Source: Diphasiastrum complanatum
Taxonomy: Eukaryota > Streptophyta > Lycopodiopsida > Lycopodiales > Lycopodiaceae
Length of the DNA: 64,000 nt
NCBI GenBank assembly: GCA_029204225.1
Contig: CM055104.1
Coordinates: forward strand, 22,321,952 to 22,385,951
Direction: 5' to 3'
Under the pieces are notes generated by a model, which made no database searches, was not told where the DNA came from, and saw only the letters and a program-made list of their open reading frames with translations. This document shows, in pieces, positions 48,246 through 59,639 of this stretch. How positions within the stretch are numbered: position 1 is the first letter of the stretch; each line of letters starts with the position of its first letter. Position numbers and translations under genes: made by a program.

Positions 48246-48903
48246 TAATAACAAATTTCCTGGTTGTAATCTCGTAGTCAATTGATTTTTTCTGATTTTA
48301 GGAGTTTTTTCACCGTTTTTGGCTGTTTCTTTTTTTCAATTTTTGGAAAATGGATGGGAAGTGCCTTTGCCCTTCAAACAATAGCTTCATAGTTATCATA
48401 ATTGTCAACCTCTCAACAGTTACCATGCGCGCGCGCACGTGTATCTACGTCCCATAACCATTGACCTCTCAAACTAATATCTTTTACGTAAGGTATTGCA
48501 TGTCGAACATGGGTGTCTATCTCTTGTAATTGTCAACCTATCGATGGATCATATACACAAGGTATCAAGTCTTGTGACAACGCATATGGCTGGCTACTTC
48601 CCATAACCGGACCATCAACATCTAGACAAATACCATATGCATAAGGTACCAAGTGTCAAATATGTCGGATATGCAATGGGGCCTCAACTTCCTAGCAACA
48701 AAAGAAGATGAAAAATGCTGATACACAATCACTTGATGTCTTTATCATCCATCATTCCAATTGTCTAGCCTCAAAATATGGTGAAAAATGGTAGAGGTAT
48801 AGTTTCACAATTTGTCCAACTGGAATGAAATCAACTATGAGTTATCACAATCAACACTCTCTTGTCTTAGCTACATGATCTATTCCTCAAGCGCACCCTC
48901 TAG
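48246..48903. other. Region upstream of the orphan exon
   Basis: It contains a CGCGCGCG run at about 48428 and two or three loose repeats built on ATAAGGTA(C/T)CAAGT or ACAAGGTATCAAGT (about 48490-48660). No gene is supported. It may be retroelement leader or intron. Confidence 0.35.
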
Positions 48904-49072
48904 ATATGCAATCTTGGTGGGGTATGGATTGTGTGAGGCTACATGATGTAATCAAAGGTGATGTGGCTATCACAAGTCAAGCAATTAATGATTTGATCCT
49001 AGAAGAGCTAAAAGAGAAAGAATTTGTAGCAGTTGTGAGGAGTGATATCGGACACATGGCATCATTTTGTTG
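48904..49072 (+). CDS. Exon-like ORF of an unidentified host gene
   Basis: It is bounded by a good acceptor (CACCCTCTAG at 48903) and donor (TTG|GTTAAG at 49073). It encodes QSWWGMDCVRLHDVIKGDVA, then AINDLILEELKEKEFVAVVR and DIGHMASFCW in one frame. The composition looks protein-like and not transposon-like. I do not recognise the family. No flanking exons were found. The GTTAG-flanked LTR element inserted 350 bp downstream. Confidence 0.4.
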
Positions 49073-49427
49073 GTTAAGAACAGGCAGATTTTGAGCCATA
49101 GTAAGGCTTCTAAAATGTTTTTAATTCCATCGTATATCTGCAATTGCTATGTATGGTATTTGCCATCCAACGGTGGGCTACTTGCTATAGCCACCCTCAC
49201 CGCTCCAGCGGCTCGGGGGTGCTATGGTAGGTACCCCGCCTCTGGATGGTGGATACCTAGTACATAATCAACTTTTGGAAAGCTTTTGCTAATATGGCAC
49301 ACTCTCATTTGTTGGGAGCACATTTGTTATATAGGATAAAAAAAGCCCGTCTTTTATTTTTTTGCAACATGTTAAGCTACTAGTGGTTGGTTATATACAA
49401 CATATACAACGTATCACTGCGAGTTAG
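49073..49427 (+). other. Spacer between the orphan exon and the LTR element
   Basis: No coding signal is seen. It ends in GTTAG (49423-49427), the left target-site duplication of the following element. Confidence 0.5.
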
Positions 49428-50672
49428 TGTTGTAAAGCTACCTTTACAAGCTTTACTTCTGGCGCCATCGGCGCCAGCTATGTCCCCGGCACCAGTAGCT
49501 CCCCTGCTGCTCCCGGCGCCAATGGCGCCGGCGCCGCTCCCAGCGCCACTGTGACCAGAATCCAGCCGGCGCCAAGTTCCTATGGTTGAAAATCTTTGAT
49601 CGGTTCTAGCGAAGTCCAGAGAGCTCAGATCGATGTGCAATCACCTCACACGATCTAGGCATGATTAAAGGAAGCCTGGGGATCAATAAAATCTAGAGAG
49701 AGAAAATGACTTTCTAGAAAGAGAAAATTCTAGAGAGATAAAAACGTGCTTTACCAGCTTGGGTAGAGTGCTTGGTATGAGGGGGGGGTGCCGAATCACA
49801 CCAATACTATAGGGGAGTGCGGGTTGCGACTCAGGGCAAGCTCCAACCAAGTCTCAGCCTCCCTTGCTGGAATGTTGTCATGGCTCTCGCCTTGGCATGC
49901 TAGCGCCCGGAGACTAGGGTCAGTCACACACTTGAAATGTAACCTTCTCAGATTTATCAATAAAGTGAGATTTTTCTCAAACTGACTCTGATTACCTTCT
50001 GGGTTTCAGTGTTCGGTAAAAGCGCCAGTTGTAAGGCCGCTTTCAAAATTTTTAACTTGGCACATAGCTGAGGGTCGTATCCCGGGACGCCAGCGATATG
50101 CCGTCGGGACCATTCGGTCCGTGGCACCAGCGGTATGCTGTCGGGACCATTTGGTCCAGGAACTGGTTGTTTCCATATCTGTCGCGGCTTGTGGTTCTGA
50201 GTGTTCCTTGCATGAACGTGAATGGGTCAAGCCCTTGGGAAACGGGCTCTAACCTGTCGGCTGAGTTGGATGGCATGCTTGGGTGGATGTTACCTATTTA
50301 TGGCTGTCCAGTCTGGCGTGGCGCCAGGTTGGCTTCCAGCGCTCGTGACGAAGCTTTCAGTTGGTTAAGTCTGATGTAAGTCAGACCGCTTGCTTGGAAT
50401 GGATGTTACTCGTTTGTAACGAAGCTTCGAGTTGGTTAAGTTTGATGTATGCCGGCGGCTTGCTTGGAGGGAAGTCACCCACATCGGGACCCCCGATCTA
50501 GCATGGCGCCAGATTGGATCTCAATGTTGGTTTTCGGAACTTCAAGTTGGTTAAGTCTGATCGTTGTTGGCGAGTTGGCTGCTTGTATGTCAAGTGGGTT
50601 TTGGATGGCAAGAGTTGAAGGCTGGGAAGCTAAGTCGTGGTTCCCGGCTCCCTTTGGGATGTCTGCGCTACA
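49428..50672 (+). repeat. 5' LTR of the GTTAG-flanked element (1245 bp)
   Basis: The first ~140 bp carry many GGCGCC palindromes. AATAAA occurs at 49685-49690 and 49959-49964. It is 27 bp longer than the 3' LTR, mainly from extra GGCGCC-containing sequence near the start. Confidence 0.93.
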
Positions 50673-50674
50673 TG

Positions 50675-50687
50675 TGGTATCAGAGCC
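50675..50687 (+). other. Primer-binding site, initiator tRNA-Met
   Basis: TGGTATCAGAGCC starts two bases after the 5' LTR, the standard place and sequence for this primer in plant LTR elements. Confidence 0.92.
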
Positions 50688-50762
50688 GACTGGCCGGTCA
50701 GCTATGCGGATCTCACGGAAATGGCCACGGTTTGGGGTTCATCAAGACAACTGTTGTGCAAG

Positions 50763-51148
50763 GTGCTGCCCACAGTGTAAGCACGGGTGCGTCCACGGTC
50801 GGGGTGGTCGGCAGAACAGGGGACTTGATGAGTCAAGGTGCTGCCCTTGAGGTGTAAGCACGGTCAGTTCTCACGGTTCGGGCCTGGCGCTGTCTGCACG
50901 TAGGACGGATGAGGCAAAGTGCTGCCTAGGGAGGTGAAAGCACGGTCTGTACCTTGTGGGGTGCGGGGTGACATATTCGAACTGTACGGGTTAACCATTG
51001 ATACAGAGATGCTGCTCGAATTCGGGTGTAAAGCACGGGTGGTTAGCTGCCGGTGCGGGATAGCTGCCGATCGTTTAGCTATAAGGGCTATCGACCAAAA
51101 AGTGGTGGGGCATGACTGAGGCAATGTGCTGCTTAATGGTGAAAGCAC
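50763..51148 (+). repeat. Five GTGCT...AGCAC hairpin repeats in the leader
   Basis: Pairs at 50763/50784, 50838/50861, 50919/50943, 51009/51036 (first base changed) and 51126/51148 share a frame of AAGGTGCTGCC, a 6-12-base variable part, then GTGTAAGCACGG or GTGAAAGCACGG. The start-to-start spacing is 75, 81, 90 and 117 bases. Each pair can fold as a short stem. Confidence 0.75.
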
Positions 51149-51430
51149 AAATAGTTGGAGGGGTGTCCTATGTGGGCTGATTCTGTGATCGATTTGTATG
51201 GGCGCGGCCAGGCCAAGGTCCGTTGGCAGGACCATCTCAAAGGGGGACCTTGTTTTTGTTACTTGTTAGTAAACCTGTCTGAGTGTCTTACTTGTATGTA
51301 TTCGTGGTGAGTCTTAGTACTCGTGTTTTGCCTGGTTTGCATGATTGCTTGTGATACAAGGAGCTGATGGCTCGAGAAGGAACCTTTTCTTTTGAAGGCT
51401 GATACCATCAAACAAAGAGGACTACAGAAT

Positions 51431-51913
51431 CTGTGGGGCGGATTTGCAGTTCAAGTACTCACACGTGAACGACAACGAAACGACTCAATGTTTGCAAAGG
51501 ATGGATGGCTAGCCTGTTTCTTGGGTTAGTTTCATTTGCGACAACGCCCACCAGACGCAAGCAGGAAGTCAAAAGTTGGAATGGGCCATTTCAGGGGAGA
51601 TCTTCTATGGAGCAATTGGTCTTCATTTTGGGACGGCCACCTTCGGAACTAAAACTCACTAAGCATGGGCGATATCAAGATCTGTGCGGCAGATTTGCAG
51701 TTCAAGTACTCGCACGTGAACGACAACGAAACGACTCAATGTTTTGCAAAGGATGGATGGCTAGCCTGTTTCTTAGGTTAGTTTCATTTGCGACAATGCC
51801 CACCAGATGCAAGCAGGAAGTCAAAAGTTGGAAAGGGCAATTTCAGGGGAGATCTTCTATAGCAGTTGGTCTTCATTTTGGGATGGCCACCTTCGGAACT
51901 GAAACTTACTGAG
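51431..51913 (+). repeat. ~245-bp tandem duplication in the element interior
   Basis: ATCTGTGGGGCGGATTTGC at 51431 and ATCTGTGCGGCAGATTTGC at about 51680 begin two similar copies. Both run through AACGACAACGAAACGACTC and GATGGATGGCTAGCCTGTTTC. The 135-codon frame at 51505-51912 spans both copies and repeats itself, so I do not count it as a gene. Confidence 0.8.
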
Positions 51914-53223
51914 CATGGGTGATATCCAGTATCAGTTGGGTTTTTCTCAAAGGGGAAATGACTAGGATCCTCTTCAGATATTGGCAACAAGTTGGATCGA
52001 GCCATAATCCTAGCAGATGGGAAGCAAAGTGTTGGAAAGGCTTTTTGTCCGAAGAACTCTACTCTAAGTCCGATCAGCTGATTTTATAAGTGGAGGGGAT
52101 TTATCACACACACCTCTCTTGGGACAAATTTTGAATGAAAGTTGATCAAAATGGGGGCAAATTCAAGGTGACCTAGCCATACTCACACGAGGAGACTGGC
52201 GAACTTTGGACCTAGTAAGTTGACAAGTTTTTGTTGTGGAAAGGAAAGTTTGTTATAGGCTTACGCTGGCTTGTGTTACGTGTAAGGCAGCTGATCAATG
52301 AAGGAACTGTGAAAGTTGAGCCTTGCATGAGAGACTTGGTATTTCGAACGGACGCTAAGGGACAGTTCGCGTTGAGATCGGATTAGTGCAAACTCTGGGT
52401 GCATGTGTCTGATTCAAAGAGAGCTACTTGAAACCAAGCTCGATGTACACTTCTTGTTTTGACTGTGAGGCAACTGACCAGTGATGGAATTGTGAAAGTC
52501 AAGTTTTGCGCGACGGACATGGTGCTTCAAACAAACGCGAAGAGATAGTTCGGATGCGGATCAAACTGGTGCGACCCTTTGGCTTTCCACGAGGTCAATG
52601 GTTACATTTGGGCTGATTCAAAGAGCTACTTCAAGCTAAGTGAGAGGTGCATTGCGGAGTACTCAATCTTTGCCTACCTTAAAGAGCCAAGATGGAAAAG
52701 TATCAAGATCAGGCTAGGACAAGGAGAGAAATCAAGGTGCAGAAGCAACAAGGCACGAAGTGGAACATAAAGTGGGCAATCAAACGATAAATCCTTTGGC
52801 TCAGGGAGCCCTGATACCTGTGCGGAATTGAACAAATCTGGAGCTCAGGGAGCTCAACACAAAGTGCATCAAGGACAAATCAGGAGCTCAAAGGAGTTCC
52901 AAAGTCAAAAGTCAAAAGCGACAGGGGCGAACATTTCAAAGAAAGGCATTTGTCACCAGTTAATAAGGTTTTTGGGTTTTACGAAAGCGATATCAAATCT
53001 ACGCTTTTCCCAGACAAAGATATATTTTCAAGTTATGTAATCTTTCAGTACAAAGAGCTGAGCCTCCGACTTGTGGTGTGCCAGCTTCAATGTTAATAAA
53101 AAGTGGCCAGTAAATTGAGTACTGTGCCAAGTAGCTTAAATGTACAGTTATTTTAATTGGGAGACACCTTTACTTTAATCTGACATCTGATGAGGACATC
53201 AAATTTTATAAAGGTGGGGTGGA

Positions 53224-54441
53224 TGTTGTAAAGCTACCTTTACAAGCTTTACTTCCGGCGCCAGTAGCGCCCCTGCTGCTCCCAGCGCCAACGGCGCCGG
53301 CGCCGCTCCCGGCGCCACTGTGACCAGAATCAAGCCGGCGCCAAGTTCCTATGGCTGAAAATCTTTGATTGGTTCTAGCGAAGTCCAGAGAGCTCAGATC
53401 GATGTGCAATCACCTCACACGATTTAGGCATGATTAAAGGAAGCCTGGGAATCAATAAAATCTAGAGAGAGAAAATGACTTTCTAGAAAGAGAAAATCCT
53501 AGAGAGAGAAAAATGTGCCTTACCAGCTTGGGTAGAGTGCTTGGTATGAGGGGGGGTGCCGAATCACACCAATACTATAGGGGAGTGCGGGTTGCGACTC
53601 AGGGCAAGCTCCAACCAAGTCTCAGCCTCCCTTGCTGGAATGTTGTCATGGCTCTCGCCTTGGCATGCTAGCGCCCGGAGACTAGGGTCGGTCACACACT
53701 TGAAATGTAACCTTCTCAGATTTATCAATAAAGTGGGATTTTTCTCAAACTGACTCTGATTACCTTCTGGGTTTCAGTGTTCGGTAAAAGCGCCAGTTGT
53801 AAGGCCGCTTTCAAAATTTTTAACTTGGCACATAGCTGAGGGTCGTATCCCGGGACGCCAGCGGTATGCCGTCGGGACCATTCGGTCCGTGGCACCAGCG
53901 GTATGCTGTCGGGGCCATTTGGTCCAGGAACTGGTTGTTTCCATATCTGTCGCGGCTTGTGGTTCTGAGTGTTCTTTGCATGAACGTGAACGGGTTAAGC
54001 CCTTGGGGAATGGGCTCTAACCTGTCGGCTGAGTTGGATGACTTGCTTGGGTGGATGTTACCTGTTTATGGCTGTCCAGTCTGGCGTGGCGCCAGGTTGG
54101 CTTCCAGCACTCGTGACGAAGCTTTCAGTTGGTTAAGTCTGATGTAAGTCAGACCGCTTGCTTGGAATGGATGTTACTCGTTTGTAACGAAGCTTCGAGT
54201 TGGTTAAGTTTGATGTATGTCGAGCGGCTTGCTTGGAGGGAAGTCACCCACATCGGGACCCCCGATCTGGCATGGCGCCAGGTTGGATCTCAATGTTGGT
54301 TTTCGGAACTTCAAGTTGGTTAAGTCTGATCGTTGTTGGCGAATTGGCTGCTTGTATGTGAAGTGGGTTTTGGATGGCAAGAGTTGAAGGCTGGGAAGCT
54401 AAGTCGTGGTTCCCGGCTCCCTTTGGGATGCCTGCGCTACA
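53224..54441 (+). repeat. 3' LTR of the GTTAG-flanked element (1218 bp)
   Basis: Closely matches the 5' LTR, with scattered substitutions and the shorter GGCGCC region. A short open frame starting MPNHTNTIGECGL is in both LTRs and is LTR sequence, not a gene. Confidence 0.93.
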
Positions 54442-54446
54442 GTTAG

Positions 54447-55107
54447 GCAATGCCAAGGAAGGGAAGAGCCCCAAAGATGTCACTTCGCATCGGTTGGGAA
54501 TCGAGCCTGCGCTTGGCCGGCCACAAGTTGGCAACTCTACCCACACACCCCGCTGCGATTGACAAAGAGCTTGTCTTGAAAGAGATTGTGTCAACTCTAC
54601 ATTTATTGTTTATTCTGCATATGGACTAAGAACAACCTATAGCAAAGCGGGCCTATATTAGGCTTGCTCAGAAGCCATATGTATGTGTAGTTCATAGCAT
54701 GCACCAATAAACTAAAGTTTCCTTAATCCCTTTAGAGTGAGTGCATGTGCAATTGATCGAATCCATATTTGTGTTTTTTGGTATTATTAACCCGCATAAG
54801 CGTTTTAATGGCAGAACATGGATCTTCTGCATGTTCTCACCCCTCAGAACGCAAGGTCAATTCAATCCGCTCACACTTGCTGTTTCGAGATTTTTCCTTG
54901 CATTCCATATCCACATAGATTAGTAGAATGTTACTATTAAAGGCTGCATTATGCATCCGGTTTGGGGTTAGGATAAGTTATAGCGCCCAATGTAAGAATC
55001 ACTGACTTCAGAGCTGTTGATAGATCTAGGAGAGGTTGTATTTATGCTCATGTATTTTGAATTCAGAAGCTTCTCATAAAAATGACAATGTATAAGCTGA
55101 TCTGCAG
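54447..55107 (+). other. 5' side of the omega-amidase fragment
   Basis: Probably intron or upstream sequence of the gene below. No first exon or transit-peptide exon was recognised. It ends in the acceptor CTGCAG at 55102-55107. Confidence 0.4.
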
Positions 55108-55563
55108 TATAAAATTGCTCTGTGCCAACTTTTTGTGAGCAAGAACAAGTTGGAAAACATCAGGCATGCAAGGGAATTGCTCGAGGCGGCTGCTGATGGA
55201 GGCGCAAAGCTTATTCTTCTTCCGGTGAGCTGATTTTTGTTTGAGTTCTCGACTCCTTTAACCATGTGAATGCAACTTTTTTTGAAGGATGCGTGCTGAT
55301 TTGTTTCTTTTCCTATGAATCATTTGGTTCTGCAGGAAATGTGGAATTGCCCATATTCAAATGAACTATTTTCTCTGTTTGCGGAAGAAATTGATGCGGA
55401 CGACCTCTCTGGTTCACCTTCTTGTGGAATGCTTGCGGAAGTCTCTCGCAGCAGAAAGGTTACGTTAGTCGGTGGTTCTATACCAGAGCGCTTTGGGAGC
55501 CATCTCTACAGTACCTGCTGCGTTTTTGGGAGCAATGGTAAACTGAGGGCAAGGCACAGAAAG
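55108..55563 (+). CDS. Omega-amidase (nitrilase superfamily), two internal exons
   Basis: Exons 55108-55224 (39 codons) and 55336-55563 (76 codons) are both in phase 0 with GT-AG borders. The first ends GGAKLILLP and the second begins EMWNCPYSNELF, giving the LPE motif with the catalytic Glu. The second ends VTLVGGSIPERF, YSTCCVFG and KLRARHRK, giving the catalytic Lys. These match the start of plant omega-amidase (Nit2-like), which hydrolyses alpha-ketoglutaramate and alpha-ketosuccinamate. The exon with the catalytic Cys is not in the window, and no later exon was found in the 8.4 kb that follow. The gene is either a fragment or has a very long intron filled with transposons. Confidence 0.85.
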
Positions 55564-58280
55564 GTATTCAATCGCATGAATTTGCTCATTTGGATCATGT
55601 TTAACGGCTAGAGTCTCGGACACTAAAAAAAACAGGGACAGAATTTTTAATTTGCTGAAATTTCGAAGTTGAAAAAACTAGTTATCAGATACTGCCATAT
55701 AGGTTTGTGTAGGTGTTGCAAGTTGGAAATTTTGTTTCTCAGCAAGCAATAATGCATTCCTTCTTGTTTTCACACAATCCAGATCTTCTCTGATCTGGTT
55801 TCCTTTCTGGTTCTGATATCAATTGAAGGTCCCACTTCAATGATCATCAAACAATCAATTCTCTTTCATTCAACAAACAAGCTTTCATCAAGGGAGATCC
55901 ACACACCAAAGAGTTGATCCATATACATAGAAGGGGTGTGCAACTTAGTAACTACCTTAGTAACATGGCCTTAACTTATAGAAAAATAGCCTTATCAAAA
56001 TAAATGGGTCTCCTTGGGTCCAAGTTAATAAACTACACTAAAATTAAGAAATCGATTTTAAATCTATAGTCCTGAGAGTGAGATCTTTTACTCTGGGTCT
56101 CAACATGCATCCCATGTCAGTTGCACGTGTGTACTGTTAAAACAATAATCGCAAAGACTAATCTACATCACGAGATCGGCATGCACTACTTCTAGGAGAG
56201 AGATGGAATGACGTTATCGCACTGGCAAGTCGATTGCAGGTCACACAATACATTCGACATGCTCTGATCCTCAGAGAGAATCTTTAGATCAAACCTTCAT
56301 GCCCAGATATGCAAGCTTGCATAAACATGATGGAGCTGGGTGTTTGGTAGAGGAAGGCACATCTATTGCCCTTAATCATTCGGACATTGCAAAGCAAAAA
56401 GTAGCAAAGAAGTTATTTCAACAGAGAAAAAAAGATGAGGGTTTTGATTACCTCATGCGCCCAACGGTAGATAGGAAAAAACTCTTCCAACACCAATTGG
56501 ATAATCACTTACGCAGAGGAGGATGTTCTCCACACCTGCTCACTTGTTTCTCGTAACATAGTGAGAGAGGAGGAAAAGGAGGGGGGTTGCTTATGTGAGA
56601 ATAGACATTGTTTCCATGCTAGGATGGTGTACCCTACCAAAAGCCTCCCAAAGGCATTGCTAATTATGGGAGTAGCTCTAAGCCCAAAATTGCCTAAAGA
56701 TAGATTTTTAACGTTTTGCCTCCAAAATCACTGTATGATAAACTGGACTTTCAAGATGACAAATCTGGTTTTCTCCCAAACCCACATTTTTTTTGAAACC
56801 ACTCAATTCTATTGCCCATCGATTCTTTAGATCAAATGCTGATAGAATGTTGATTCCAATGTTTCTTTTCCAAAGAGAGACCAGATAACAAGTTATGAGA
56901 AAACCGTAAAATACAACATATATAGAGTGGAAAACAAGTACAAATGTATCGATAAAGCATTGGAACAGAATCATAATTGCTTGGAGAGCAATGATCTCCA
57001 CGAGTATTTGCTTTATCTAAGTTGGAGCGAATCAATGTTCAGTTGAGCAACTTGAGCTTGGTGAATTGAGACTTCAGCTGCTCATAAATCATCCACCGAT
57101 AATAAGGATAGTTATGTTGTCTGAGCGCTCACGAGTTAAGAGTATCGTGATTATAGTGACTCAACAACTGCTAAATAACTTGTCTCAAGTAGAAAATATT
57201 ATGGACCCAAGTGAGAAAACTATATAGTCCAAATGACATATAATAACAAGCATGGGCCTATGGTCCCTATAAAATACCAAACACCATAGCACTTGGCCTA
57301 TAATGTACTGATATTCTTCATTCTCATGCCCTTATTTTTTTTCTCGTCGGATTCGTACTCTTCCACACTAATGCTACATCTGGGGAATTATCTATGTGAT
57401 GATGACATTTCCTTTTTGGAAACTATGGTGTGTTTCTTCTGAGTTTTAGAATGATCTGCTAATTAATATTCTTTTAAAGCGATCTGGGAAATTTTTTGAA
57501 TCAAATGTGGAGAATGCCACTTTCTTGGTGGCGAATCACAGAAAAGGACTTGGTGAACCTCAGACTGACTTGGCAAACCTCATCTATAACTGGCAGACCT
57601 CAGGTACAGGTAACTAGTAAATTTCGTGGACATGGTCAAGTGTATGATGATAAGATTCAGTACTGGATCAACAGCAAGGTGGCGAATCCCAGAGACTTTG
57701 AGAAAACCGATGTAAATTGGGCAGATTTAGAACTTTTAGGAGAAGAACACAAAGCATGAAAGAATGACAATGAAGAATGGATCAATCAGTTGATCAAGGT
57801 TATTTTTATGAAATGCACTGCGAAAAAGAGATGCACCAAAAGAATGGATAGCGATGACCAAAATGGAATTTGGACAGACATTGATTGCTGAAGCACTGAG
57901 CTTTGTTAGAATTGTCGTTGATGATCAAAGTTTTTTAGAGTCAGATTGACGAAGAACATAAAGAATGCTGATCCATAAGTTGCCAGATTTTCATAGGCAG
58001 ATTGCACTTTTTGATAGGCCATATAACTTCTAAAAATGAAGAAGTCAAGTGCATTCAAGGATTGATCTGATTTCAGAGTCATTCTGATTTCAGAATCAAA
58101 ATAATAAGAGTGATCAAGGAAAATCAAACATAGCAAGTTGAAAAAAAGGACATCGCAGATACTAAGAAATTATTAGCAAACGGAGTTTGATCAGCATGCA
58201 GGTTAGTGGTATGGTTAGAGGTTTGATTGACTCACTGCTCTGGACAGACTTGAAATACTCCTAGAATCAAATCCACAAAC
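55564..58280. other. Long stretch after the omega-amidase exons, nothing firm
   Basis: The gene's next intron may begin here (GTATTC donor at 55564). Short frames at 56299-56556 and 57496-57759 show no known domain. GGTTCTGATATCA at about 55810 resembles a reversed primer site, but no LTR fits it. Confidence 0.4.
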
Positions 58281-58924
58281 AAATACTCTCCCACAAATTT
58301 AACCATTTTATGTAAATTTTTTTAATGCCAGTTAACATTTCCTAACTAGTCTGTTTACTGGTTAATTCCATACCTTAGTACTTAAGGACCTTGAAAGGGA
58401 ACGAATTTATTTAGGGTCAGAAAGTTCTTTGATGCCTATTTAAGTACTTTCTTTATCTTCTAATACAATAAAAGCTCTCATACTTAGTGCCAAGAGTGTC
58501 CAAAATCTCCAGTCCACGACACTTACACATAGTCTTCAGATATAATGATGTTAGTGTTTATGGACACATATGTCACAGTTGATGCATACATATATACATA
58601 TATTGGGGCTTGTAGCTATTTCTGGGAATAGTAAGTTAGTTGCATAAACTCTTTATCTGCCTTAAAGTCAGGAGCACCAATTTTGGAGGAAATATTGGAA
58701 ACACCTCCCTTATCGTGGTAATTTTGACATAAGCCCTAGTTTTCAATTAGTATAATTGGAGCTAAAGACTCATTAGTAAGCTGATTGATTTGGTGATGTG
58801 AGCTCTCAGTTGGGAGAGTTCCATCGGAGATCTACCCAAGCTTTTGTTTTGTAATTATCTTATGATGCTTTAGACTTCATTTGTTGCAGTATTTGTGATC
58901 GAGTTCATAACATGATATCATAGC
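58281..58924 (+). repeat. Possible LTR end with degenerate primer site
   Basis: GTTCATAACA at 58903-58912 followed by TGATATCATAGC (58913-58924) looks like an LTR end and an initiator tRNA-Met primer site with two changes. The left border is not defined, and the start given is arbitrary. Confidence 0.3.
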
Positions 58925-59094
58925 TCTTTCTTGGCACTCGAGTTGGGTGCCCATTTTCTTGGTGTATCGTTTCTTGTACCCTGGATTTTGTTTATCTATA
59001 CTAGCCACATTTTTATTATGTTTGGATCATTGGTTTTTTAGTGACTTTACTTCTCATTTAAGAATGTTGGTGTTGTTTGTTCAGACTAAAGATC

Positions 59095-59590
59095 GTTGAG
59101 AAGCCTTCTCAACCAGATAACCTGACACATCACTTTGGTTGCTGCACGATACTCTGCTTCTGACTGCTCCATGCTATAGCACCTATCTAAAGGCTGAAAA
59201 GAGTATCCCGTTGTTGACCTTCGATCCTTGACATCACCTAGCCAATCTGCATCCACATATTCTGATAATCTCTTGTCTTCATAATCATTTTAATGAATGC
59301 CAAACTTGATAGTTGCCTTGACATATGTAAGAATCCCATTTGCTGCTTTCCAGTGAGGGATTTTGGGCTTTGCATGTATTGACTCACCATACTGACTGCA
59401 TAAGAAATTTCTAGCCTGGTACTCTACTATTTGTCTGTACAAAGTACCATCTACCTCTTCTGCATCTTCTTCCTTGTCAACTTTTTGCATCAAACGGAGA
59501 TGCTATGAGCTTACTATCTTTCATGTTAAATTGTTTCAAAAGATTACGTGCATACTTTGCTTGAAAAATGAACAAATTACTAGACTTTCT
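59095..59590 (-). pseudogene. copia RT-end and RNase H remnant
   Basis: On the minus strand, in order: QAKYARNLLKQFNMKDSK-like RT end, EVDGTLYRQIVEYQA, WKAANGILTYVKATIKFGIH, then an SEYVDADWLGDVKDRRSTTG-like RNase H start and SEAEYRAAT. The latter parts are read past a stop at 59290. It is a truncated copia in the opposite direction to the next feature. Confidence 0.75.
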
Positions 59591-59639
59591 CTAGAAATCT
59601 AAGTATGCTCATGAACTTCTTGAAAATTTCAATATGTCA

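Larger units (their letters stand above)
49428..54441 (+). mobile_element. Complete non-autonomous LTR element of the 'GGCGCC' family, 5014 bp, TSD GTTAG
   Basis: LTRs at 49428-50672 and 53224-54441 begin TGTTGTAAAGC and end GCGCTACA. GTTAG lies at 49423-49427 and 54442-54446. The primer site TGGTATCAGAGCC is at 50675-50687 and the purine tract AAAGGTGGGGTGGA at 53210-53223, so it is plus-strand. The 2551-bp interior has no gag, protease, RT or integrase. It holds hairpin repeats and tandem duplications. It is a LARD-type parasite needing proteins from a partner. Two further pieces of the family lie at 6565-7727 and 19567-19798. Confidence 0.93.

Noticed and set aside
49788-50379. Short frames in the LTRs (also at 53556-54323 and 6858-7070)
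   Set aside because: They occur only because the LTR is repeated. They have no motif and change between copies by indels.
50763-51148. CRISPR array
   Set aside because: The repeats are short, spaced unevenly and lie in a plant LTR-element leader. There are no cas genes and the genome is eukaryotic.
55800-55830. Reversed primer-binding site (GGTTCTGATATCA)
   Set aside because: No LTR with TG...CA ends or matching partner is visible on its right side.
56299-57759. Later exons of the omega-amidase
   Set aside because: The frames here lack the HLFDID, CYDIRF and WELL-type motifs expected of the family.
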